Shown here: in pieces, positions 43,348-53,994 of the stretch
Position numbering within the stretch: the first letter of the stretch is position 1
Layout: every line of letters begins with the position of its first letter
From: Xanthobacteraceae bacterium
GTDB lineage: Bacteria; Pseudomonadota; Alphaproteobacteria; Rhizobiales; Xanthobacteraceae
DNA length: 64,000 bases
Reading direction: 5' to 3'
Assembly: GCA_022841625.1 (NCBI GenBank)
Contig: JALHRD010000003.1
Span: forward strand, 124,001 to 188,000
Position numbers and translations under genes: made by a program
The notes under the pieces: model-generated
Databases searched by the model: none
What the model saw: only the letters and a program-made list of their open reading frames with translations
Told to the model about the DNA's origin: nothing

Positions 43348-44571
43348 ATGACCGTCACATTGTCTGCGATTGAAGCGGCGCGCCGTGTCATTGCCGGCCA
43401 AGTCCTGCGTACCCCGATGCTACCGGCGCCCCGGCTGTCCGCCCTGACCGGGGCCGATGTGTATGTCAAATATGAGAATCTTCAGGTCACCAATTCCTTC
43501 AAGGAGCGCGGTGCGCTCAACAAACTCAATTCGCTGACCCAAGCCGAGCGCGGTTGCGGCGTCATTGCCATGTCGGCGGGAAACCACGCCCAGGCGGTCG
43601 CCTACCACGCGGCGCGGCTGGCGATCCCGGCCACCATCGTCATGCCGGTAACGACGCCGCTGGTGAAGATCGAAGCCACCGCGGCCCATGGCGCCACTGT
43701 TGTGCTCGAAGGCGAGACGCTCGCGGCGGCGCAGTTGAAGGCAGAGTCGATGGCGCGCGAACGCGGCCTTACATGGGTGCATCCTTATGACGATGCCATG
43801 GTGATCGCGGGGCAGGGGACCATCGCACTGGAAATGCTTGAGGATGTCCCGGATCTCGAAATGCTGCTCGTGCCCATCGGTGGCGGCGGGCTGATCGCCG
43901 GCAATGCGGTTGCAGCGCGGGCCGTCAAGCCCGCAATCGAGGTGGTGGGCGCAGAAGCGGAGCTTTACCCGTCATTCTGGAACGCTTTGACCGGCGAACA
44001 GCGGCCGACCGGCGGGCCGACCTTGGCGGAAGGTATCGCAGTCAAGAACGTCGGCGCATTGACGCTGCCGATCGTGCGCGAACTGGTTTCGGAGATCGTG
44101 CTGGTCGACGAGCAATCGATCGAACGCGCAGTCAATGCCTATCTTACGTTGCAGAAGGCCATGGCGGAGGGGGCGGGAGCAGCCGGACTTGCGGCGATGT
44201 TGCTGAAGCCCGAGCGCTTTCGCGGCCGCAAGGTGGGCCTTATTCTGTGCGGCGGGAATATTGATCCGCGCTTGCTGTCAACCATCATGGTGCGCGAGCT
44301 TGAGCGCGAAGGCCGAATTGCGTCATTCCGGCTGACGATTCCCGATCGTCCCGGCGTGCTCGGCCAAGTCGCCACGCTTCTTGGCGAACTGGGCGCCAAT
44401 ATCCTGGAGGTCGAGCACCGCCGGCTGTTTCTCGATGTCCCCGCCAGGGGCGCCAAGCTTGACGTTACGGTCGAGACCCGGGGCCGCAGCCACGGCGACG
44501 AGATTCTTGCGGCGCTTAGGGGCCATGGCTATGCCCCGGTGCGGATCGAGGCGGCGGCGGCGATGCCGTAA
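43348..44571 (+). CDS. ilvA: Threonine ammonia-lyase
   Basis: A 407-residue PLP enzyme that turns threonine into 2-oxobutanoate and ammonia. PLP Lys in VTNSFKERGALNKLNSLTQA, substrate loop VIAMSAGNHAQAVAYHAARL, the Gly-rich phosphate loop LLVPIGGGGLIAGNAVAARA, and a C-terminal ACT-like domain FRLTIPDRPGVLGQVATLLG with LGANILEVEHRRLF. A single ACT domain and this length indicate the TdcB/short IlvA type; biosynthetic or catabolic use cannot be decided. GGGGGGG precedes the ATG. Confidence 0.93.
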   Translation: MTVTLSAIEAARRVIAGQVLRTPMLPAPRLSALTGADVYVKYENLQVTNSFKERGALNKLNSLTQAERGCGVIAMSAGNHAQAVAYHAARLAIPATIVMPVTTPLVKIEATAAHGATVVLEGETLAAAQLKAESMARERGLTWVHPYDDAMVIAGQGTIALEMLEDVPDLEMLLVPIGGGGLIAGNAVAARAVKPAIEVVGAEAELYPSFWNALTGEQRPTGGPTLAEGIAVKNVGALTLPIVRELVSEIVLVDEQSIERAVNAYLTLQKAMAEGAGAAGLAAMLLKPERFRGRKVGLILCGGNIDPRLLSTIMVRELEREGRIASFRLTIPDRPGVLGQVATLLGELGANILEVEHRRLFLDVPARGAKLDVTVETRGRSHGDEILAALRGHGYAPVRIEAAAAMP

Positions 44572-44645
44572 GGCTTCCTCTCGGCGCGATATCCGGACAT
44601 GATTAGCCTTAAGATTGCGAATCACCCTGGCCGGGGACGGATCGT

Positions 44646-47117
44646 TTGCGCGAGAAGGAACTACGTATTGCGCTGGTATGCTTTGGCGGCGTTTCGCTCG
44701 CCATCTACATGCACGGCATCAGCAAGGAAATTCTCAAGCTGGTGCGCGCGTCGAGTGCCCTGCATCGGATGTCGGATCGCGGGCAGCGGCTTGAAGCCTC
44801 ATATTTTGACCGGTTCGATCGCGCCGATTCCGAATATGACACCGAGGAGTTCTATTTCGAATTGTTGCGCGAAATCGGTCGCGTGATCGACCTGCGTGTG
44901 GTCGTTGACATCATCGCGGGCGCATCCGCGGGCGGCATTGTCGGAACCATGCTGGCGCGCGCCCTGACCCATGATCTGCGCGTCGAATCGATGCGCGATC
45001 TATGGCTCGACAATGCCGACGTGACGGTGCTGCTGTCACCCGACACCCGCGCAGGTGCCTGGAGCAAATGGTTCATCAAGCCGTTCCTCTGGGGCGCCGC
45101 GAAGACCGGCATGCTTGGGGCGATCCGGGACATTGAGGTCCGGCAAAAACTGTCGCTGTTCATGCGCTCGCGCTGGTTCCGACCGCCGCTCGATGGCCGC
45201 ATCATGGCGGGCCTGATGTATGACGCGGTGACCTCGATGGGCCAGCCCGAGAGCCGACTGCAATCGCTGCTGCCGTCCGGCCATTCGCTCGATCTGTTTG
45301 TCTCGTTGACCGATTTCCATGGCTATCACCAGTTGGTGCAGATTCACGATCCGCCGCTGATCCATGAGCGCGACCACAGCCATGTGCTGCATTTCTCGTA
45401 TCAGCGTCGATCGGATGGCACGGTCGAGAGCGATTTCGATCTTGAAAATGCGGCTTCGCTCGCCTTCGCAGCGCGTGCGACCTCGTCGTTCCCTGGCGCG
45501 TTTCCACCAACCCGCATTATCGAGATGGACGAGGCGATCGCCTTGCGCGGAGCGACATGGCCGCGGCGCAAGCGGTTTATCGAGAAATCGTTTCAAAGCC
45601 ACTTGCGCGCCGACGTCGATCCGACGCTGACGCCGTTCATCGATGGCGCGGTCCTTAACAACCGCCCGTTCCAACTCGCGATTTCGGCGATCCATGGCCG
45701 GCCGGCCTATCGTCAGGTCGATCGCCGGCTGGTCTATATCGAGCCGCATCCGGCGCCGCCGGCAATGCCACAGCGCCAGCGGGTGCCGGGATTCTTCGCC
45801 ACGCTACGGGGCGCGATGTCGGATATTCCGAGCGCGCAGCCGGTGACCAATGAATTGAACTGGGTGGTCGAGTTCAACGAGCGGGTGCGCCGCGTGCGCG
45901 CAATCAACGACAGCGCGCGTCCGCAGATCAGCCGGCTGGTGGCGGGGGTGCTGCCGCAATCGCTGGACCGGGCGACCACGCCGCAGGAAGTGCGCGCGTG
46001 GCGCGAACAGGTGAATGAACATGTCGCGCGCGATGCGGGCTTTGCCTATCAGGCTTATGTTCGGCTCAAGCTCGCATCGGTGCGGACTTTTGGCGCGCAA
46101 CTTATCGTCAAGCTACGCGGCGCGCCGGAGCGCTCACCGCTTTCACGCGTCGTTGCGGAAATCATCGATGCCTGGGCGGTCCGCAAGGGTGTCGTCTACG
46201 AGGGCAGTGACACCAAGGCGCTGGAATTTGAGACCGCGGCCGAGGGCCATGTACCGGTATGGGTTCGCTATCTGCTGGCTTTTGATGTGAAGTATCGCGA
46301 GCGACGGCTGCATTTCCTGATTGAAGGACAGAACCGGCTTTACGGCTATATCGATCAGGCGCGATTCGGCGGGCTCGATCCCTTGGCGGTCGACCGGTTA
46401 AAGCGGTCGTTCTATGCGCAGCTCGACGAATTGCGACGCAAGGACCGCGCCGATTATTTCAGCCCCAAAGTTGTCGAACTGGTGCGTGACGTCATTCCGG
46501 ACAAACCTACTTCGGACGAGGTCAGGAATCTGCAGGTCTATGCGGCATCGTTCGTTGACAAGAACTTTGACAAGCTGGACCGATTGATCGAGACGCTGGC
46601 GGCCGAAATCAAACTCGACGACAGCACGCGCGATCTTGACGAACTGCTGGCGTCGCTTGAGCCGGCGCGCTGGCATCCCGAGGTCCGCCGCGAAGTGTTG
46701 GTCAATTACCTGGGCTTCCCGTTCTGGGACGTGCTGACATTTCCGATTGCCGCGGCGCGTGACATGGGCGAGATCAACGAGATCCTGGTCGATCGGATCA
46801 GTCCACAGGATACCCGCACCTTGAAGGGCTTCGAGGGCATTGGCAGTCTCAAGGGCATTGGCTTTGCGCATTTCGCGGCATTCCTGTCGCGCAGCTATCG
46901 CGAGAACGATTATCTGCTCGGTCGGCTGCATGCGGCCGACCGGCTGATCGATGTCGTATGCGACGCCGCCGGTCGCGAAGCCGTCGGGGCGATCGACATG
47001 CTCGATCTGAAGAGGCGCGCGTTCAGCCGTATCGTCGATGCCGAAGAGAAGCACCTTGGCCAAAGCCAGGAACTGATCGCCGCCTTGCGCCGCTGCATCG
47101 CGGAGATTGGCAAGTAA
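44646..47117 (+). CDS. Patatin-like phospholipase (long, DUF3376-type), 823 aa
   Basis: Opens LREKELRIALVCFGGVSLAI then YMHGISKEILKLVRASSALH, the patatin oxyanion region in the special form used by this long family. The nucleophile elbow is VVDIIAGASAGGIVGTMLAR (G-A-S-A-G, Ser at about residue 97), and FIDGAVLNNRPFQLAISAIH carries the D-G-A/G of the dyad. A long C-terminal alpha-helical part of unknown role follows (about 400-820). The start is TTG at 44646, before MREKEL-type homology; there is no ATG in frame nearby. Probably a lipid acyl hydrolase; its partner and site are unknown. Confidence 0.85.
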   Translation: MREKELRIALVCFGGVSLAIYMHGISKEILKLVRASSALHRMSDRGQRLEASYFDRFDRADSEYDTEEFYFELLREIGRVIDLRVVVDIIAGASAGGIVGTMLARALTHDLRVESMRDLWLDNADVTVLLSPDTRAGAWSKWFIKPFLWGAAKTGMLGAIRDIEVRQKLSLFMRSRWFRPPLDGRIMAGLMYDAVTSMGQPESRLQSLLPSGHSLDLFVSLTDFHGYHQLVQIHDPPLIHERDHSHVLHFSYQRRSDGTVESDFDLENAASLAFAARATSSFPGAFPPTRIIEMDEAIALRGATWPRRKRFIEKSFQSHLRADVDPTLTPFIDGAVLNNRPFQLAISAIHGRPAYRQVDRRLVYIEPHPAPPAMPQRQRVPGFFATLRGAMSDIPSAQPVTNELNWVVEFNERVRRVRAINDSARPQISRLVAGVLPQSLDRATTPQEVRAWREQVNEHVARDAGFAYQAYVRLKLASVRTFGAQLIVKLRGAPERSPLSRVVAEIIDAWAVRKGVVYEGSDTKALEFETAAEGHVPVWVRYLLAFDVKYRERRLHFLIEGQNRLYGYIDQARFGGLDPLAVDRLKRSFYAQLDELRRKDRADYFSPKVVELVRDVIPDKPTSDEVRNLQVYAASFVDKNFDKLDRLIETLAAEIKLDDSTRDLDELLASLEPARWHPEVRREVLVNYLGFPFWDVLTFPIAAARDMGEINEILVDRISPQDTRTLKGFEGIGSLKGIGFAHFAAFLSRSYRENDYLLGRLHAADRLIDVVCDAAGREAVGAIDMLDLKRRAFSRIVDAEEKHLGQSQELIAALRRCIAEIGK

Positions 47118-47396
47118 CTACGCCGATTTCAGATGCGGCAGCAGCCGGATGGCGTTGTTGCTTTCGACCGCCCTGAGGTCGGAATCCGACAGCCCCGCGG
47201 TCAACAGATCGTTGGCGTTTTCGGCGATCGACACATTGGAATAGTCGGCGCCAAGTAGGATTTGCGATACCGGCGCGAATTCAAGCAGCGCCGCGAGGTT
47301 GGACGCGTAGGCCGCGTTGGCAGTTTCGTAATGGAGCCGCTTAAGCTCAAAGTCGACGCTGCCATGCGAAAAAGATCCAGCGCACCCGAACCGAGT
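47118..47396 (-). pseudogene. C-terminal fragment of an ACMSD-type amidohydrolase
   Basis: The minus strand reads GCAGSFSHGSVDFELKRLHY, ETANAAYASNLAALLEFAPV, SQILLGADYSNVSIAENAND, LLTAGLSDSDLRAVESNNAI, RLLPHLKSA and a stop right against the patatin gene end. This is the end of amidohydrolase_2 proteins: L-x-x-L-x-Y-D-T-A, S-Q-I-L-F-G-x-D-Y (metal or catalytic Asp) and N-A-x-R-L-L-P. No start or N-terminal three quarters exist, since hemB begins at its upstream edge, so it is a remnant. Confidence 0.75.
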
Positions 47397-47401
47397 GGCG
47401 C

Positions 47402-49171
<1,770 letters not shown>

Positions 49172-49199
49172 CTGTGCTCGGCGCGTCAAGGAGCGTAGC

Positions 49200-50210
49200 G
49201 TGATTGTCGATTTCCAACAGCATTACACACCGCCTGAACTCTTGAAGGGCAAAAGCGACGCGGTTTCGGTCCAGCTCGATGAGCATGGCAACCCGTGTTA
49301 CCTGCTTAATCCATTGCTGTCGGATCTGGCCGCGCATGTGCGAATGATGGATCGCGCCGGCATTGATGCCGGCGTCCTGACTTGCGGGTCCGGTTTTGAT
49401 CAGCCCGATCTTGCGATCTGTCGGTTGATCAACGATCGCATGAAGCAAGCCACCATCGATTTTCCGGGGCGTTTTATCGGCCTTGCCCATGTGCCGGCAT
49501 TGAAGCCGGCGGAAGCCGCGGCGGAGATGAAGCGCTGCGCGGTCGATCTCGGGCTTCCCGGGGTCGTGATCGGTTCGGAACTGCAGGGCCAGGCGCTTGA
49601 CGCAGAGGCCTTACGACCGTTCTGGCGCGCCGCCGCCGACCTCGGCCTCTATGTGTTCATCCACCCGCTGCCCAATGTCATTCGCTGGGAGCATATGAAT
49701 GCCGACGATCTCGGTCGCATGCTCGGCTGGCAGTTCTCCTTGATGGTGGCGGCGGTGCGCATGATCAATAGTGGTCTGCTCGATGAGCTGCCGACATTGA
49801 ACGTGCAGTTCTCCCACTTCGCCGCTGGCCTCGGCCGTTATTTGGGGCGCATCCGTGGATTCCAGCAACGCGACCGGTGGGGAACGGCTGATGTCCCGCG
49901 TCACGGTCGTCGGCCAAAACGTTCATTCGATCATTATCTGGAAAACCGATTGTTCTATGACTGCGCTGGCTGGGCCGGTCCCAATCACGCGGCGGATTGG
50001 GGCGCGGAATGGGTGCGTTTTGGGTTGCAAGAAGTGGCGTTGTCGCAGACCGTATTCGCGACCGACTATCCGCAGGCGGTGCGTGATCCGCAGGAGGTCG
50101 CCGAATACGTCGCCGCGGTGCGGGCATTGGGGCCGAATGCGCGCGCCATGGTCGACGGCCTTAACGCCGAAAAACTCATTCCAAATTTGAAGCGACGTTT
50201 GCGTAAATAA
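49200..50210 (+). CDS. Amidohydrolase (ACMSD-like) family protein, 336 aa
   Basis: TIM-barrel metal-dependent hydrolase or decarboxylase of the amidohydrolase_2 family. GTG start after AAGGAG. N-terminus VIVDFQQHYTPPELLKGKSD: the usual H-x-H metal pair is Q-Q-H here, so the first His is replaced. Later blocks: RFIGLAHVPALKPAEAAAEM, LGLYVFIHPLPNVIRWEHMN (third His), VQFSHFAAGLGRYLGRIRGF and TVFATDYPQAVRDPQEVAEY (Asp). ACMSD relatives decarboxylate or hydrate aromatic ring-cleavage products. It begins the catabolic-looking part of the window and lies 28 bases upstream of an MmsB-like gene. Confidence 0.85.
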   Translation: MIVDFQQHYTPPELLKGKSDAVSVQLDEHGNPCYLLNPLLSDLAAHVRMMDRAGIDAGVLTCGSGFDQPDLAICRLINDRMKQATIDFPGRFIGLAHVPALKPAEAAAEMKRCAVDLGLPGVVIGSELQGQALDAEALRPFWRAAADLGLYVFIHPLPNVIRWEHMNADDLGRMLGWQFSLMVAAVRMINSGLLDELPTLNVQFSHFAAGLGRYLGRIRGFQQRDRWGTADVPRHGRRPKRSFDHYLENRLFYDCAGWAGPNHAADWGAEWVRFGLQEVALSQTVFATDYPQAVRDPQEVAEYVAAVRALGPNARAMVDGLNAEKLIPNLKRRLRK

Positions 50211-50238
50211 CGCGTGACGCGGCTACGGGGGGCGGGCG

Positions 50239-51195
50239 ATGACACAGATCGGATTTATCGGGCTCGGCAATATGGGTCTGCCGATGGCGCGCAATCTGAT
50301 GAAGGCCGGGCACGCGGTGACCGGCTACGACGTCGACCATGGCATGACCGATCGCTTCGCGACGGCGGGCGGGGTTGCGGCGACGGCGCTCGACATGGCG
50401 TGCATGGGCGCGGAGGTCATCGTCACCATGCTGCCGGCCGGAAAAGACGTGCGAGAGGTTTATCTCGGGCGCGGCGGCGTGCTGGCGTCCGCTCAGCAAG
50501 GCGCGCTGTTGATCGATGCCTCGACGGTTGATATCGAGACAACGCGCGTCGTCGCCGCCGCGGCGCAAGTCAATGAGTTGGCGATGGTGGACGCCCCGGT
50601 ATCGGGTGGGGTCGCCGGCGCGGAGGCGGGTACTCTCGCATTTATGGTGGGCGGCAGCGATCGGGCGGTCGCACGCGCGCAACCGTTCCTTGCGGCGATG
50701 GGCAAGACCATCGTCCATGCCGGCGGTCCGGGGCACGGCCAGGCGGTCAAGATTTGCAACAACATGATCCTTGGCGTGTCGATGATCGCGGTCTCGGAAG
50801 CTTTCCTGCTGGCGGAAAAACTCGGTATCGATCCGCAAAAATTGTTCGATATTGCTTCGCAGGCGTCAGGCCAGTGCTGGGCGATGACCCATTGCTGTCC
50901 GGTGCCGGGGCCGGTGCCAAGTTCGGCGGCCAACCGCGATTATCGGGCCGGCTTTTCGGCGGCGATGATGCTCAAGGATTTGAAGCTCGCGCAGGAGGCG
51001 GCGAAAACGGCCGGCGCCACGGTGCCGATCGGCGCGGCGGCCGCCGCGCTCTATCGATTGTTTGTTGAGGACGGCAGCGCCGAAATGGATTTCTCCGGCA
51101 TCATTACATTCCTGCGCGGTCCTCAGGAAGCAAATGAAACGCCTGACGACGAACAGGCAGCACGGGTTCCGGAAACCGAGGTTGCAAACAATTAA
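50239..51195 (+). CDS. 3-hydroxyisobutyrate dehydrogenase-like NAD(P)-dependent oxidoreductase, 318 aa
   Basis: Beta-hydroxyacid dehydrogenase fold: Rossmann start TQIGFIGLGNMGLPMARNLM, substrate loop VDAPVSGGVAGAEAGTLAFM, and catalytic Lys in HGQAVKICNNMILGVSMIAV. SGQCWAMTHCCPVPGPVPSS and FSAAMMLKDLKLAQEAAK fit the MmsB branch. The C-terminal 25 residues are an extra acidic tail. It may reduce or oxidise a 3-hydroxy acid in valine catabolism or in the pathway of the neighbouring genes. Confidence 0.87.
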   Translation: MTQIGFIGLGNMGLPMARNLMKAGHAVTGYDVDHGMTDRFATAGGVAATALDMACMGAEVIVTMLPAGKDVREVYLGRGGVLASAQQGALLIDASTVDIETTRVVAAAAQVNELAMVDAPVSGGVAGAEAGTLAFMVGGSDRAVARAQPFLAAMGKTIVHAGGPGHGQAVKICNNMILGVSMIAVSEAFLLAEKLGIDPQKLFDIASQASGQCWAMTHCCPVPGPVPSSAANRDYRAGFSAAMMLKDLKLAQEAAKTAGATVPIGAAAAALYRLFVEDGSAEMDFSGIITFLRGPQEANETPDDEQAARVPETEVANN

Positions 51196-51509
51196 CCGTC
51201 GCGCCGCCGTCGTGCTGGCTTTAACGAATTGCTAGGGTTGCGATTTCGTAACGCGTTATCGGGGGCGCCGCCGATTTGCGTGCGAATGCGGGCGCTGGCA
51301 TTCGAGCGTCAAACGCTTGTTGCGATATCCGCTAGAATTCAGCGCGTAATTGATCGTTCACTTTGGCAAATAAACTCTATCTTCAGTCTATTACTTAAGC
51401 CGAATTTAGACGCTGGCCGTTAAGGTCGCATTTCACGATGGGAAGCAGGGCCTCGTCGTGCGTAATAAAACGATAAAAAATACCAGGTATCGAACAGAGA
51501 GGGCGTCAC
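51196..51509. other. AT-richer spacer upstream of ldtR
   Basis: No gene supported. GC drops strongly from about 51330 to 51490, where the ldtR promoter should be. Several short inverted motifs occur (for example GTTGCGAT / ATTTCGTAAC), none convincing as an operator. Confidence 0.35.
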
Positions 51510-52022
51510 ATGAAGGCCGTAGCACAGGCGGTCGAGCCGGCCGATCGGGAAGTACGGTTCGATAGTATCCGTCCGTTCTATCTCGAAGCGTTGACATTGG
51601 TGGAGCGTTTGCACCGCCGATTGCTCGATGTGATCAAGGATGAGTTTGATCGCCGCAGCCGCGCCGACATCAACTCGGTTCAGGCGTTGCTGTTGTACAA
51701 TATCGGGGACAAGGAATTGACCGCCGGCGAACTTCGCACGCGTGGTTACTACCTCGGCTCCAACGTGTCGTACAATTTGAAGAAGCTCGTCGAGATGGGC
51801 TTCCTCGATCATCAGCGGTCGCGAGTCGACCGCCGGTCGGTGCGCATCAAGCTGACCGATAAGGGCCGTGAAGTCCGCGACATCGTGGAAAGCCTTTATC
51901 AGAAGCACGTTCGGACCGTTGAGCAGGTGGGCGGCATCAACTCGGCTGAGTTCGAGACGCTCAACAAGTCGCTGCATCGGCTGGAGCGGTTCTGGACCGA
52001 TCAGATCTTGTATCGACTGTAA
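51510..52022 (+). CDS. ldtR: LdtR-type MarR-family transcriptional regulator, 170 aa
   Basis: FDSIRPFYLEALTLVERLHR and RLLDVIKDEFDRRSRADINS form the N-terminal helices; the winged helix-turn-helix is VQALLLYNIGDKELTAGELR, TRGYYLGSNVSYNLKKLVEM, GFLDHQRSRVDRRSVRIKLT. This is the conserved Rhizobiales regulator that controls L,D-transpeptidases and stress tolerance (LdtR / PrbP in Liberibacter). Length normal. Well separated from the neighbours and followed by a good terminator, so it is monocistronic. Confidence 0.88.
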   Translation: MKAVAQAVEPADREVRFDSIRPFYLEALTLVERLHRRLLDVIKDEFDRRSRADINSVQALLLYNIGDKELTAGELRTRGYYLGSNVSYNLKKLVEMGFLDHQRSRVDRRSVRIKLTDKGREVRDIVESLYQKHVRTVEQVGGINSAEFETLNKSLHRLERFWTDQILYRL

Positions 52023-52045
52023 TCTTCGCTTTTCTGGCGGTCCTT

Positions 52046-52073
52046 GCCCTGGCCTCACGGCCGGGGCTTTTTT
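52046..52073 (+). terminator. Rho-independent terminator of ldtR
   Basis: GCCCTGGCC pairs with GGCCGGGGC (one T-G contact) around TCAC, followed by six T, 24 bases after the ldtR stop. Confidence 0.9.
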
Positions 52074-52157
52074 CGATCTGCCACGGCGGGGCAGCGCGTT
52101 CGCGCGGTCCGGCTTTGCGCTATACTGCTTCCCGAACTCATGGGGAGCAATCGATCG

Positions 52158-53129
52158 ATGACCAGGCGCCTTTTCATCGTCTTGTTTGCAATCGTGATAA
52201 CCGGGCTCGCCAGCTCCGCGTGGGCGCAAGCCGATTATCCGGCACGCTCGGTCAAGCTGGTGGTGCCGTTCGCCGCCGGTGGGCCGACCGATGTGGTGGC
52301 GCGCATTCTGGGCGATATGCTGACGGCGCGCTGGGGCGGCCAGTCGGTGGTGATCGAGAACCGGCCCGGCGCCGGCACCATCGTGGCCACCGCGGCGGTC
52401 GCGAATGCGCCCAAGGATGGCTACACGTTTCTGATCGCCACCAATTCGCTGCTGATCAATCCGGCGATCGGCCAGAAGCTGCCTTACGACACCTTGAAGG
52501 ATCTGGCCGCGGTGACAATGATTGCGACCCAGCCGGTCGCGCTGGTGGCCAACAAGGCGTTTGCGCCGAACACGGTTCAAGAGCTTGTCGCGCTTGCCAA
52601 GACCAGCGCCGAGCCGCTCAATTTCACTTCGCCCGGTCCGCGCGGGGTGGGGCATCTCGCCGGCGAAATGCTGCAACAGCGCGCCGGTATCAAGCTGCAG
52701 CACATCAATTACAACGGCAGCGCGCCCGCGCTGGTCGATCTGATCGCCGGGCGCGTTCCGGTGATGTTCGATATCTGGCATTCGGCGAAGCGCTATGTCG
52801 ATAGCGGCGAACTCAAATTGATTGCCGGCGCCAGTTCGGAACGGCTTGGCGACGCGCCGCACGTGCCGACGATCGGCGAGGCCTTTCCTGGATTTGCGGT
52901 GATGGCGGTCAATGCGCTGTACGGACCGGCCGGCATTCCCGCGCCAGTGCTGGCGAAGGCCTCCGCCGATGTCCGCGCGGTGGTGGAATCCGCCGAATTC
53001 AAGGGCAAGACCAAGCACCTGGGAATTCAGGCCTGGGGGACGACGCCGGCGGAGCTTGATGCGTGGACCCGCAAGGAAATCGCCGGTTGGGCCGCAGTCG
53101 CCAAGGCGGCCAATATCAAGGTAGACTAA
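52158..53129 (+). CDS. Bug/TctC-family receptor, 323 aa
   Basis: Fourth Bug protein in the window. Signal peptide TRRLFIVLFAIVITGLASS with cleavage after WAQ, then SVKLVVPFAAGGPTDVVARI, VIENRPGAGTIVATAAVANA, LNFTSPGPRGVGHLAGEMLQ and INYNGSAPALVDLIAGRVPV. The usual PPGGGTD is AAGGPTD and the family's HVPYRG is HINYNG, so it is distant from the trio at 6.7-10.5 kb and probably binds another ligand. GGGGAG lies before ATG 52158. It precedes the oxygenase gene by 31 bases, so a shared transcript is likely. Confidence 0.92.
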   Translation: MTRRLFIVLFAIVITGLASSAWAQADYPARSVKLVVPFAAGGPTDVVARILGDMLTARWGGQSVVIENRPGAGTIVATAAVANAPKDGYTFLIATNSLLINPAIGQKLPYDTLKDLAAVTMIATQPVALVANKAFAPNTVQELVALAKTSAEPLNFTSPGPRGVGHLAGEMLQQRAGIKLQHINYNGSAPALVDLIAGRVPVMFDIWHSAKRYVDSGELKLIAGASSERLGDAPHVPTIGEAFPGFAVMAVNALYGPAGIPAPVLAKASADVRAVVESAEFKGKTKHLGIQAWGTTPAELDAWTRKEIAGWAAVAKAANIKVD

Positions 53130-53160
53130 AACAACTGGGACCCCGGCCGAGGAGAGTGCC

Positions 53161-53994
53161 ATGAGCGCCATTGCCGAGCTTGAGACCGCTCCGAGCGTGA
53201 TCGAGGCGACGGTCAATTACGTCGAGAACAACGGCGAGCGGCTGTTCACCTTCACCGGCGCGCCGGGCTCGAACGACAAACGCTCCGGCGGCAAATACGA
53301 CCCGCGTCAGGTCAAAATTCACAATGGCCGTCTGGAAGTGGATCGATTCGCGCTGGAGCGTCACGGCTTTCGGTTTGTCGGGCATCCCACGACCATGCGG
53401 GATTTCTATGACGAGGACGAAATCCGGCGGGTCTATTATCCGGAAATGATCGCGCTGATCAAAGCCGAGAGCGGCGCCAAGCGTGTGGTGGTGTTCGACC
53501 ACACCTTGCGCACCGCCGACGACGAACTGCGCGAGGCCAAGAAAATCCGCGAAGTCGTCCGCCGCGCTCATAACGACTATACCGAATGGTCAGGCCCGCA
53601 GCGGGTACGCGATATTCTGCCCGACGAAGCCGAGGATCTGCTCAAGCGTCGCTTTGCGATCATCCAGGTGTGGCGGCCAATTCGGCATCCGGTCGAGACC
53701 TTCCCGTTGGCGATTTGCGATGCCCGCAGTGTGGCGTTTGACGATTTCATCATTTCCGAACGGCTCTATCCCGGTCGCAAGGGTCAGACCTATGCCTGTG
53801 CCTACAATCCGGCGCACCATTGGTACTGGTTCCCGCGCATGCGCCGCGAGGAAGCGCTGGTGTTCAAGGTTTACGATTCGCAAAAGGAAGGCGTCGCCCG
53901 TTGGACCGCCCACACCGCGTTTGAGGATCCGACCACGCCGCCGAACGCGCGCCCGCGCGAAAGCATCGAGATCAGGACCTTGGCGTTTTTCTGA
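53161..53994 (+). CDS. CmcJ/NvfI-type oxygenase-like protein, 277 aa
   Basis: Blocks: RLFTFTGAPGSNDKRSGGKY, VYYPEMIALIKAESGAKRVV, FDHTLRTADDELREAKKIRE, AHNDYTEWSGPQRVRDILPD, FAIIQVWRPIRHPVETFPLA, ICDARSVAFDDFIISERLYP and YNPAHHWYWFPRMRREEALV. The order V-F-D-H-T-x-R, H-N-D-Y-T, Q-V-W-R-P is that of the CmcJ/NvfI family, which groups cephamycin hydroxylase-related and fungal 2-oxoglutarate-type enzymes; H-x-D in AHNDYT would bind iron. The natural reaction here is unknown. Its end overlaps the convergent HupE-like gene by 23 bases. Confidence 0.82.
   Translation: MSAIAELETAPSVIEATVNYVENNGERLFTFTGAPGSNDKRSGGKYDPRQVKIHNGRLEVDRFALERHGFRFVGHPTTMRDFYDEDEIRRVYYPEMIALIKAESGAKRVVVFDHTLRTADDELREAKKIREVVRRAHNDYTEWSGPQRVRDILPDEAEDLLKRRFAIIQVWRPIRHPVETFPLAICDARSVAFDDFIISERLYPGRKGQTYACAYNPAHHWYWFPRMRREEALVFKVYDSQKEGVARWTAHTAFEDPTTPPNARPRESIEIRTLAFF

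Noticed and set aside
51420-53216. A 598-codon open frame antisense to ldtR and the Bug receptor
   Set aside because: GC-rich third positions keep the antisense frame open; the sense genes have clear families, ribosome sites and a terminator.
53972-53994. Possible frameshift where the oxygenase and HupE-like genes overlap
   Set aside because: Both proteins are complete to normal-looking ends; a 23-base convergent overlap is ordinary.
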